DNA from: Lachnospiraceae bacterium
Lineage (GTDB): Bacteria; Bacillota; Clostridia; Lachnospirales; Lachnospiraceae
Direction of reading: 5' to 3'
NCBI GenBank assembly: GCA_009774145.1
Contig: VSND01000195.1
Location: forward strand, 1-17,186
Length of the DNA stretch: 17,186 nucleotides
Shown here: positions 6,710 to 14,700 of the stretch, one piece after another
Layout: the number at the start of each line of letters is the position of its first letter
Numbering within the stretch: position 1 is the stretch's first letter
The notes under the pieces: generated by a model
What the model was told of the DNA's origin: nothing
What the model saw: the letters and a program-made list of their open reading frames with translations, nothing else
Databases searched by the model: none
Made by a program: the position numbers and the translations under genes

Positions 6710-8745
6710 ACTGGGAGGAAGAACTGCTGGATCTGTACGAGAAAAACAACAGGGAGGCAGGAATTATACGATATAAAGAATATCAGAAAAAGAATGGAAC
6801 AGAGAAAGTTCCATATGTCCTGCTTCCGCTGTTTCACACTACCATGGCGGCTCAGATTGAGGTTGTGATTGATGAAGACGGTAATTTTCTGGGCGCTTCC
6901 AAGGTTGCAAATGAGGATAAGATGACGATGATACCGGTTACGGAAAAATCCGGAAGCCGCACGGCGGGAAAGGAGCCGCATCCGCTGTGTGATAATCTGA
7001 AATATCTTGCAGGCGACTACAGCAAATATGTAAAAGATGGGAAAGAGAATGCGTCAGAGTATTACGATCTGTATATGCAAGGACTGGAACAATGGCGTCT
7101 CTCTGAATATAATCATAAAAAAGTAGACGCTGTCTGTCATTTTCTGAAAAAACAGAGATTGATACAGGATCTGATACAGGTGAAGGTTCTGGAAGCCGAC
7201 GAACATGGATATTTGGACGAAACAGTCAAGATTCAGAATATTCCGCAGAGTAAAGCTTTTGTACGGTTTATTGTCAGGCAGAAAATGTCGGAGCAGATCA
7301 CGGAAGAAGCGTGCTGGAAAGATCAGTCTTTGCAGGAATGTTTTCTTGCATACTATCGTTCCTGTCAGAAAGAATCCGAACTGGATTATGTGACCGGACA
7401 CTGGGAGGCCCCCACGTATCTTCATTCCAAAAAGATACGAAATGAAGGAGACGGGGCCAAGCTGATCTCTTCTAATGATGAGGCAAACTATACGTTCCGG
7501 GGACGTTTTCTAAATAAAGAACAGGCCTTTGTGATCGGAAGCGAGACGTCACAGAAGATCCATAATGCGCTGAAATGGATCATCCGGAAACAGGGACACC
7601 ATTATGATACATTAACGATGGTGACCTGGGAATCCAATATGCTGCAGATGCCTGTATGGGACGCAGACACAGACACGATTATGGAGGAAGCACAACAGGA
7701 TATATCCGGACAGGGTGCGGACAGTGGGATGCTCGATTCTGATTTTACAATAGACGAGGATCTGTTTTCAGAAGACTATATTAAGAAGAGCGAAGAAGAG
7801 AGGGAATCGGAGAAGATTTCTGACGGAAATCTGAACACGGCCAAACAATTCTATCAGGCTTTGAACGGATATCGAAAACATATCGATCATACGTCCAGAA
7901 TGGTGCTGATGGCATTTGACGCAGCGACCACGGGAAGGCTGGCACTGGCAGAATATAAAGCTCTGGAGACCGGAAGATACCTGAAAAATATAGAGAAATG
8001 GCACAGTCAGTGCGCATGGCTGCATACAAAATATAAAAATGGAGGAAGGCAGTGCTATCTGGGAATCCCGGGAATAAAAGAGATCGCAGATATTTTATAT
8101 GGTTCGGATTCTAAAGGAATACTGACCATCAATGATAAAAATGGGAAACGGCTTTATGCAGAGACGGGAAAACGTCTGATGCCATGCATATGGGACGGAC
8201 GGAGCATTCCGTATGATCTGGTAAGAACTGCCGTAAACAAGGCGTCTGCTCCGCAGTCTTATAAAGAACGTTATAACTGGGAAAAGGTCCTGGCGCTGGC
8301 GTGCTCTTTTGTAAAAAAACACAGATTTGAAACGGATAAGGAGGAATGGGAAGTGGCACTGGATGAAAATTGCAGGGACAAAAATTATCTGTACGGGAGG
8401 CTTTTGGCGGTGGCGGACCGGATTGAGTATCGGACTTTTGACACAGAGAAAGATTCTGGACGTGTGACCAACGCGAAAAGATATATGAGCGCTTTTGCAC
8501 AGCGGCCGTTCAGTACCTGGAAAGTGATTGAAGAAAACCTGCAGCCCTATTTGGGTAAGTTGAAACTGACGGAGAGAAAATATTATGAAAATCTGATCGA
8601 TCAGATCTGCCAGCTTTTTGAAGTCGAAGGTTTTCGGGAAAATACAAAGCTGGACGGGCTGTATCTTCTGGGATTTCACAGCCAGTCTTTTCAACTGAAG
8701 AACTATAAGAAAGAAGAAACGGATGGAGGAAATAAGGATGAGTGA
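6706..8745 (+). CDS. cas8c: Cas8c (Csd1), large subunit of type I-C Cascade
   Basis: The large subunit recognises the PAM and opens target DNA. The 679-residue product is at the long end for Csd1. The gene starts at a rare TTG (6706) with GAGGAGGTGG immediately upstream, giving NWEEELLDLYEK; the TTGA overlap with the cas5c stop supports this choice. Family-like regions include SEYYDLYMQGLEQW, KAFVRFIVRQKM, the central GRFLNKEQAFVIGSETSQKI, NALKWIIRKQG and the C-terminal YLYGRLLAVADRIEYRTF. A strong internal ribosome site and GTG at residue 550 predict that the last 130 residues are also made as Cas11c (separate entry). The 3' end overlaps cas7c by 8 nt. No catalytic residues are expected. Confidence 0.93.
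   Translation: MNWEEELLDLYEKNNREAGIIRYKEYQKKNGTEKVPYVLLPLFHTTMAAQIEVVIDEDGNFLGASKVANEDKMTMIPVTEKSGSRTAGKEPHPLCDNLKYLAGDYSKYVKDGKENASEYYDLYMQGLEQWRLSEYNHKKVDAVCHFLKKQRLIQDLIQVKVLEADEHGYLDETVKIQNIPQSKAFVRFIVRQKMSEQITEEACWKDQSLQECFLAYYRSCQKESELDYVTGHWEAPTYLHSKKIRNEGDGAKLISSNDEANYTFRGRFLNKEQAFVIGSETSQKIHNALKWIIRKQGHHYDTLTMVTWESNMLQMPVWDADTDTIMEEAQQDISGQGADSGMLDSDFTIDEDLFSEDYIKKSEEERESEKISDGNLNTAKQFYQALNGYRKHIDHTSRMVLMAFDAATTGRLALAEYKALETGRYLKNIEKWHSQCAWLHTKYKNGGRQCYLGIPGIKEIADILYGSDSKGILTINDKNGKRLYAETGKRLMPCIWDGRSIPYDLVRTAVNKASAPQSYKERYNWEKVLALACSFVKKHRFETDKEEWEVALDENCRDKNYLYGRLLAVADRIEYRTFDTEKDSGRVTNAKRYMSAFAQRPFSTWKVIEENLQPYLGKLKLTERKYYENLIDQICQLFEVEGFRENTKLDGLYLLGFHSQSFQLKNYKKEETDGGNKDE
8353..8745 (+). 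CDS. cas11c: Predicted Cas11c small subunit from an internal start in cas8c
   Basis: In type I-C systems studied experimentally, the small subunit Cas11c has no gene of its own and is translated from within cas8c. Here AAGGAGG (8338-8344) is followed after exactly 8 nt by GTG 8353, in frame with cas8c at codon 550. The product is a 130-residue C-terminal polypeptide beginning VALDENCRDKNYLYGRLLAV, close to the size known for Cas11c (about 120-130). ATG 8346, also near the ribosome site, is out of frame and stops after a few codons. Two copies would line the belly of Cascade and hold the non-target strand. What is seen is the site, spacing, frame and size; actual translation is inferred. Confidence 0.7.
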   Translation: MALDENCRDKNYLYGRLLAVADRIEYRTFDTEKDSGRVTNAKRYMSAFAQRPFSTWKVIEENLQPYLGKLKLTERKYYENLIDQICQLFEVEGFRENTKLDGLYLLGFHSQSFQLKNYKKEETDGGNKDE

Positions 8746-9601
8746 ACTGAAAGGCAAGATTGATTTTACATTATTTATCAGCGTACATAATGCGAATCCC
8801 AATGGAGATCCGCTGAACGGAAACCGTCCCAGAATTGATCTGGACGGTTACGGGGAGATATCAGATGTGTGTATTAAGAGAAAGATCCGGAATCGTTTTC
8901 AGGATCTGGGCCAGAAAGTATTTGTACAGTCGGATGACCGTTCGAACGATGGATTCAAAAGTCTGAAAGACCGTGCGGAAGGATGCCAGAAACTGAAAGA
9001 TGAGTTTGGAAAAGCCGGGAAGAAAAAGAGTGCGGACAGAGATGCCTGTGCCCGGATTGCCTGTGAAGAATGGCTGGATGTAAGAGCTTTTGGGCAGGTG
9101 TTTGCTTTTAAAGGGGAGGAGGTTTCCTTTGGAGTGAGAGGGCCGGTTTCTATCCATCAGGCGGTGAGCCTGTCGCCGGTGGATGTGATCAGTATGCAGA
9201 TCACAAAAAGTGTAAACAGTGAAGCCGGAAAAGAAAGCAAAGCATCGGATACGATGGGGACAAAACATCGTATCGGATTTGCCGTGTATAAAGTTATGGG
9301 AAGCGTCAATGTGCAGCTGGCAGAAAAGACCGGATTTTCACAGGAGGACGCAGAAATACTTAAAGAATCCTTAAAAACACTTTTTGAGAATGATGCGTCC
9401 TCTGCAAGACCGGAAGGAAGCATGGAGCTGTGCCGGATGTACTGGTGGCAGCATGAAGAGAAGATTCCACCGGTTTCCAGCGGGAGAATTCAGCGGGGAT
9501 TTCATATCAGGCAGGTTGACCGTCCCAAAAGTTTTGAAGAATATGAGATTGACTGGAATCTGGACGGCTGTATAGCTCCGGAGGTATTTGACGGTGTATG
9601 A
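8738..9601 (+). CDS. cas7c: Cas7c (Csd2), backbone subunit of Cascade
   Basis: Multiple copies coat the crRNA spacer and form the Cascade backbone. The 287-residue product is normal length for Csd2. It shows the family signatures in order: HNANPNGDPLNGNRPR (residues 18-32), DVCIKRKIRN (43-52), EWLDVRAFGQVFAF (111-124), VRGPVSIHQAVSLSPVD (133-149), QITKSVN (154-160) and SDTMGTKHRIGFAVY (170-184). I start it at ATG 8738, with GGAGGA (8725-8730) 7 nt upstream. An in-frame ATG at 8723 would lie on top of that ribosome site. It overlaps the cas8c end by 8 nt and the cas4 start by 8 nt. Confidence 0.95.
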   Translation: MSELKGKIDFTLFISVHNANPNGDPLNGNRPRIDLDGYGEISDVCIKRKIRNRFQDLGQKVFVQSDDRSNDGFKSLKDRAEGCQKLKDEFGKAGKKKSADRDACARIACEEWLDVRAFGQVFAFKGEEVSFGVRGPVSIHQAVSLSPVDVISMQITKSVNSEAGKESKASDTMGTKHRIGFAVYKVMGSVNVQLAEKTGFSQEDAEILKESLKTLFENDASSARPEGSMELCRMYWWQHEEKIPPVSSGRIQRGFHIRQVDRPKSFEEYEIDWNLDGCIAPEVFDGV

Positions 9602-10262
9602 GGAAGAAGATTTTCTTCAGTTGTCAGGGATTCAGCATTTTGCTTTCTGCAGAAGACAGTGGGCGCTGGCTTATATTGAACTGCAGTGGCAGGAAAATGT
9701 AAGAACCGTGGAAGGAAAACTGCTCCATGAAAAAGCACATGACGCATCTGTAAAAGAAAAGCGGGGAGACCGGATCATTGTCAGAGCATTGCCGGTCCAT
9801 TCCCGCGAGATTGGGATCAGCGGAGAATGCGATGTAGTAGAATTTTACAGATCGGAGAAGGGAGTCTCCCTTTCCGGAAAGGAGGGGAGATACCAGCCGG
9901 TTCCTGTCGAATATAAGCGGGGAAGTCCAAAGGCAACGGATGTGGATGCATTGCAGCTGGCCGCTCAGGCGTTATGTCTGGAGGAAATGCTTTGTTGTGA
10001 TATTCCATACGGGTATATTTATTATGGAGAGACAAGGCACAGGAAGAAGATAGAGTTTCAGCCGGATCTGCGGGCAAAAGTGAGAGACATGTTCCTGGAG
10101 ATGCACAAATATTATGATCAGAGATATACTCCGAAGGTGAAGTGGAGTAAGAGTTGCAACGCATGTTCTTTGAAAGACCTGTGTATGCCGGTGTTAAACA
10201 AAAATCTTTCAGTAACCAGTTATATAGAGAACAGACTTCTGGAAAGCGGGGATCCCGGATGA
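9594..10262 (+). CDS. cas4: Cas4 adaptation nuclease (RecB-like, Fe-S)
   Basis: Cas4 works with Cas1-Cas2 to trim pre-spacers at the PAM and set orientation. The product shows GIQHFAFCRRQWALAYIE with C19, LLHEKAH with H45, GECDVVEF with D80, PVEYKRG with E106 and K108, and the QLAAQ helix. A C-terminal cysteine group SCNACSLKDLC (C188, C191, C197) together with C19 would hold a 4Fe-4S cluster. The nuclease motif is therefore complete. I prefer GTG 9594 (222 residues) because GGAGG (9580-9584) lies 9 nt upstream. A TTG at 9588, two codons earlier, is only 3 nt from it. The gene overlaps cas7c by 8 nt and cas1 by 4 nt (ATGA). Confidence 0.95.
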   Translation: MYEEEDFLQLSGIQHFAFCRRQWALAYIELQWQENVRTVEGKLLHEKAHDASVKEKRGDRIIVRALPVHSREIGISGECDVVEFYRSEKGVSLSGKEGRYQPVPVEYKRGSPKATDVDALQLAAQALCLEEMLCCDIPYGYIYYGETRHRKKIEFQPDLRAKVRDMFLEMHKYYDQRYTPKVKWSKSCNACSLKDLCMPVLNKNLSVTSYIENRLLESGDPG

Positions 10263-11290
10263 AAAGGTTGTTGAATACATTGTATATAACAGGAAAAAAC
10301 AGATATCTTTCTCTGGATGGGGAAAATGTCGTTGTATCTGAAAAGCAGGAGGAAATCGGACGTGTGCCGCTGCATAATCTTCAGGGGATCGTGACGTTCG
10401 GTTATACCGGAGCGAGTCCTGCTTTGATGGGAGCCTGCGCAGAGCGGAATATAGAACTTACATTTATGTCCGGAAACGGTCGTTTTCTGGCCCGTGTGAC
10501 CGGAAAAGTAAAAGGGAATGTCACTCTGAGAAAAGAACAGTACAGAGTCAGCGAGAATGCGGAAGAAAGTCTGAAACTGGCACGGAATTTTATTCTGGGG
10601 AAAGTGTATAATTCCAGATGGATTCTTGAGAGAGCTGTACGGGATTATTCTCTGAGGCTGGATGCGGAGAATATAAAGGCAAAATCAGAAATTTTATATC
10701 AAAGCCTGAAGAACATAAGAACATGTGAAACAAGTGGCCGGCTTCTTGGACTGGAAGGAGAAGCGGCATCCGTATATTTTTCTGTTTTTGACGATTTAAT
10801 CTTACAGCAGAAAGAAGAATTTTATTTTCATGGTCGGAACAAACGGCCTCCGCTGGACCCGGTGAACGCCATGCTTTCTTTCGCATACAGTTTACTGGCA
10901 GGAATGTGCGGAGCAGCGTTGGAAGCAGTTGGACTGGATGCGTATGTAGGGTTTTATCACACAGACCGTCCGGGACGGATTTCACTTGCACTGGATCTGA
11001 TGGAAGAGTTCAGAGGGGTGATGGCAGATCGATTTGTTTTGACATTGATCAATAAGCGAATCATAAAAGAGCGGAATTTTATAAAAAAAGAAAGCGGCGC
11101 AGTTATTCTGGATGATGCAGGCAGAAAAATATTTTTGAAATTATGGCAGGAACGAAAACAGGAAGTTATCCGACATCCCTTTCTGAATGAAAAAATAGAA
11201 TGGGGTATGGTTCCTCATGTGCAGGCAATGCTTCTGGCCAGATATCTGCGGGGTGATCTGGATGAATATCCTCCGTTTTTCTGGAAGTAG
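10259..11290 (+). CDS. cas1: Cas1 integrase, type I-C
   Basis: The metal-dependent integrase, with Cas2, inserts spacers at the leader-proximal repeat. The 343-residue product begins MKRLLNTLYITGKNRYLSLD. The N-terminal beta domain ends near residue 90, followed by the helical catalytic domain. Putative metal ligands are E166 in LLGLEGEAAS, H234 in GFYHTDRPGR, and D246 with E249/E250 in LALDLMEEFR, all as expected for the family. ATG 10259 overlaps the cas4 stop as ATGA. A longer in-frame reading to 10154 would run back through cas4 and has no ribosome site, so I reject it. It ends 7 nt before cas2. Confidence 0.97.
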   Translation: MKRLLNTLYITGKNRYLSLDGENVVVSEKQEEIGRVPLHNLQGIVTFGYTGASPALMGACAERNIELTFMSGNGRFLARVTGKVKGNVTLRKEQYRVSENAEESLKLARNFILGKVYNSRWILERAVRDYSLRLDAENIKAKSEILYQSLKNIRTCETSGRLLGLEGEAASVYFSVFDDLILQQKEEFYFHGRNKRPPLDPVNAMLSFAYSLLAGMCGAALEAVGLDAYVGFYHTDRPGRISLALDLMEEFRGVMADRFVLTLINKRIIKERNFIKKESGAVILDDAGRKIFLKLWQERKQEVIRHPFLNEKIEWGMVPHVQAMLLARYLRGDLDEYPPFFWK

Positions 11291-11297
11291 GTGAGCG

Positions 11298-11588
11298 ATG
11301 CTTGTTTTAATTACATATGATGTAAATACAGAAGATTCTGCCGGGCGTACGCGGCTGAGGAAGGTGGCAAAACAATGCGTAAATTATGGACAAAGAGTCC
11401 AAAATTCTGTTTTTGAATGTCAGGTAGATTCTGTACAGTATCGGCAGATAAAGGCAATTCTGGAAAGCATCATAGATAAAGAGAAAGACAGTTTAAGGTT
11501 CTATAATCTTGGTGATAAATACAAGAATAAAGTAGAACACATGGGGGCCAAACCGGGTTTTGATGTGACAGAGCCGCTGATCTTTTAG
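11298..11588 (+). CDS. cas2: Cas2 adaptation protein
   Basis: Cas2 forms the central dimer of the Cas1-Cas2 integration complex. The 96-residue product has the ferredoxin-like start MLVLITYDVNTED with the conserved D8, then RLRKVAKQCVNYGQRVQNSV and FECQVDS, and a C-terminal strand region typical of I-C Cas2. Length matches the family. ATG 11298 has only a partial ribosome site, AGGTGAG (11289-11295), that overlaps the cas1 stop, so translation is probably coupled to cas1. The final base of its TAG stop is the first base of a hairpin that opens the leader. Confidence 0.96.
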   Translation: MLVLITYDVNTEDSAGRTRLRKVAKQCVNYGQRVQNSVFECQVDSVQYRQIKAILESIIDKEKDSLRFYNLGDKYKNKVEHMGAKPGFDVTEPLIF

Positions 11589-11629
11589 TGCGAATGTGAA
11601 GTGCACATGAAATGCCAGGAGATTCGCAC
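11588..11629 (+). repeat. Inverted repeat at the cas2/leader boundary
   Basis: GTGCGAAT (11588-11595) and ATTCGCAC (11622-11629) are perfect 8-bp complements with a 26-nt loop that itself contains the palindrome GTGCAC (11601-11606). The first base is the last base of the cas2 stop codon. There is no T-run, so it is not a typical terminator. Confidence 0.75.
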
Positions 11630-11757
11630 CTATTTTAGCAGTTTATTTTAGCAAAAATGAAGTAATATTCATATTTTTGAGCTTTATTTAAAGTGGTTTT
11701 TGTGAAAAATATAAGAAATAGGATCGAAATTTTGCATAAAATATGTGAAATATTGAT
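11589..11757 (+). promoter_or_regulatory. CRISPR leader
   Basis: The 169 nt between cas2 and the first repeat are AT-rich, as expected for the leader that carries the pre-crRNA promoter and the adaptation signal. It opens with an 8-bp inverted repeat (11588-11595 with 11622-11629), followed by a direct repeat TATTTTAGCA at 11631-11640 and 11644-11653 (13-nt period). Its last 25 nt, TTTTGCATAAAATATGTGAA then ATATTGAT, abut the first repeat where leader-anchoring sequence is usually found. No -35/-10 pair stands out, so I do not place the promoter. Confidence 0.8.
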
Positions 11758-14700
11758 GTCGACCTCTGCGTGAGGTCGTGAGTTGAAAGAACCCGGCGCT
11801 GCGTCTGCTGGGCGTTCTGGTTACGTCGACCTCTGCGTGAGGTCGTGAGTTGAAAGAAGCAAGGCATACGGTAGATATGATGCGGAGAGCGTCGACCTCT
11901 GCGTGAGGTCGTGAGTTGAAAGGGTATTACGGATATTATGAACGCGAAAAGCAGGGCGTCGACCTCTGCGTGAGGTCGTGAGTTGAAAGAATTTTGATTT
12001 TCGGATAGGGGGGATATGCCGCCGTCGACCTCTGCGTGAGGTCGTGAGTTGAAAGTTTTCTGGAATCCCTTTTTTCTCTCCAGGCGGAGGGTCGACCTCT
12101 GCGTGAGGTCGTGAGTTGAAAGCTTCACATTTGACAACTCGCGTTTCAATTCCCCGGTCGACCTCTGCGTGAGGTCGTGAGTTGAAAGTATCTCCTCCAG
12201 GGTACCCTCGCACCAGAAGGTAGGTCGACCTCTGCGTGAGGTCGTGAGTTGAAAGAACCTCGTAACCTTCATCCTTTATGGCGGCTGCAAGTCGACCTCT
12301 GCGTGAGGTCGTGAGTTGAAAGAAAACACCGACGTTGAGCGGTACAGCAATGGGAAGTCGACCTCTGCGTGAGGTCGTGAGTTGAAAGATTATATGTGTG
12401 GAACGGGCGGCTTTAGACAAGGTCGACCTCTGCGTGAGGTCGTGAGTTGAAAGAGAATATCATTATACCATGTATCTGTCAATATCGTCGACCTCTGCGT
12501 GAGGTCGTGAGTTGAAAGATCCCTTCCGCCTTGCATGCCTGCCAGTGCTGAAGTCGACCTCTGCGTGAGGTCGTGAGTTGAAAGACATCCGCAGTAAAAG
12601 CATATCAAAAAGACCATGTCGACCTCTGCGTGAGGTCGTGAGTTGAAAGATCACCGTGATCGGCTTGTCATACATGGCAATCAGTCGACCTCTGCGTGAG
12701 GTCGTGAGTTGAAAGCTTTCTGCAAAGAATTATCTGCCATATATCTGTAGTCGACCTCTGCGTGAGGTCGTGAGTTGAAAGAGAAAACATCTCGAAATCG
12801 AGCGTTGAGATCATGTCGACCTCTGCGTGAGGTCGTGAGTTGAAAGCCTTTTTCTGTATTTTTCCCTATGCGCTGAACAACGTCGACCTCTGCGTGAGGT
12901 CGTGAGTTGAAAGTTCACTGTAAATACGCTGAATTTCGGGTGTCGGGTCGACCTCTGCGTGAGGTCGTGAGTTGAAAGAAGAGGTTCACCGAGACAGTAA
13001 CCGGAAGAAAAAGGTCGACCTCTGCGTGAGGTCGTGAGTTGAAAGATCTGTAACCCCATCCAGATCAGTTCCATGATCTGTCGACCTCTGCGTGAGGTCG
13101 TGAGTTGAAAGATAGGAATGTTCTCTGATGATTAGATCGAGGTGAGTCGACCTCTGCGTGAGGTCGTGAGTTGAAAGATCTTTCTCCCTAACAGTCTTTC
13201 GCAGTCGTGTAAGGTCGACCTCTGCGTGAGGTCGTGAGTTGAAAGACGGATAACTGCGTGCAACACCCGGCCGGAACTGTCGACCTCTGCGTGAGGTCGT
13301 GAGTTGAAAGGTCCTGTGCTGGCACGTGATCCGGCTGAATTTCAAGTCGACCTCTGCGTGAGGTCGTGAGTTGAAAGACCGCAGCCGTAACCGTGCTCCC
13401 GATCCCGATCAGTCGACCTCTGCGTGAGGTCGTGAGTTGAAAGATTACGGCAAACCAGCAGGCGCAGACTGCGGAGCTGTCGACCTCTGCGTGAGGTCGT
13501 GAGTTGAAAGTTTTCAGGTCCTTCACGATCTCATCTTTCAATGGTCGACCTCTGCGTGAGGTCGTGAGTTGAAAGGCTGTGGTTGCTTCCGTCTCTGGTT
13601 TCGTAGATCGTCGACCTCTGCGTGAGGTCGTGAGTTGAAAGACATTTTAAAGTACGCTCTAGGCCAGGTTAATATAGTCGACCTCTGCGTGAGGTCGTGA
13701 GTTGAAAGATCAAAGGTGTTGTGGACCGGCTCGGCGGCATGGGTCGACCTCTGCGTGAGGTCGTGAGTTGAAAGAAGCCTCTTGTCGCATGGTTGAACCG
13801 TGCCATGGTCGACCTCTGCGTGAGGTCGTGAGTTGAAAGCTCTGTCCGAAATTTCAGACATGCATCGTTGAAAGTCGACCTCTGCGTGAGGTCGTGAGTT
13901 GAAAGGTCTTCTACCTTCCATAAAAAAGCAGAGACACTCGTCGACCTCTGCGTGAGGTCGTGAGTTGAAAGTCTGCGGTGGAGGAAAACGGGAAACTGAA
14001 GTGTGGTCGACCTCTGCGTGAGGTCGTGAGTTGAAAGGTCGTTCAGAGTCTTTTCTACAGGCGGACAATAGTCGACCTCTGCGTGAGGTCGTGAGTTGAA
14101 AGATTACGGATGTTATAGAAAGTGTAAAATCGTGGTGTCGACCTCTGCGTGAGGTCGTGAGTTGAAAGATCTTCAGCTCATAGGATTCATCCGTCACCGC
14201 TTGTCGACCTCTGCGTGAGGTCGTGAGTTGAAAGGAAATCATGTGCGTGATGTCCGGGAAGTACAGGATGGTCGACCTCTGCGTGAGGTCGTGAGTTGAA
14301 AGATCGTCGCAAATAACCGCATGTATTACAAAATGGGTCGACCTCTGCGTGAGGTCGTGAGTTGAAAGATCAGTCAAAAGGCAGATATGCTGTAGGAAGC
14401 ACGTCGACCTCTGCGTGAGGTCGTGAGTTGAAAGATTTTGGATTCTGTGCAATGGGATACGCCAGAGAGTCGACCTCTGCGTGAGGTCGTGAGTTGAAAG
14501 TACGCATGGATCCGACGCTGATGGAATCGGATGTGGTCGACCTCTGCGTGAGGTCGTGAGTTGAAAGAGGTCCCTGTGGGCCCGTTGCTCCGGTATTGCC
14601 GTCGACCTCTGCGTGAGGTCGTGAGTTGAAAGCAGCCAGGCGCTCCACATTGGCCACCATTGCGGTGTCGACCTCTGCGTGAGGTCGTGAGTTGAAAGTT

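Noticed and set aside
10154..10258. Longer N-terminus for cas1
   Set aside because: The extra 35 codons lie entirely within cas4, have no ribosome site, and the family start is at MKRLLNTLYITG.
13867..13874. GTTGAAAG at the end of spacer 32, mimicking the repeat's 3' end
   Set aside because: Only 8 nt match, part of it being the next repeat's first base; likely chance and not a partial repeat.
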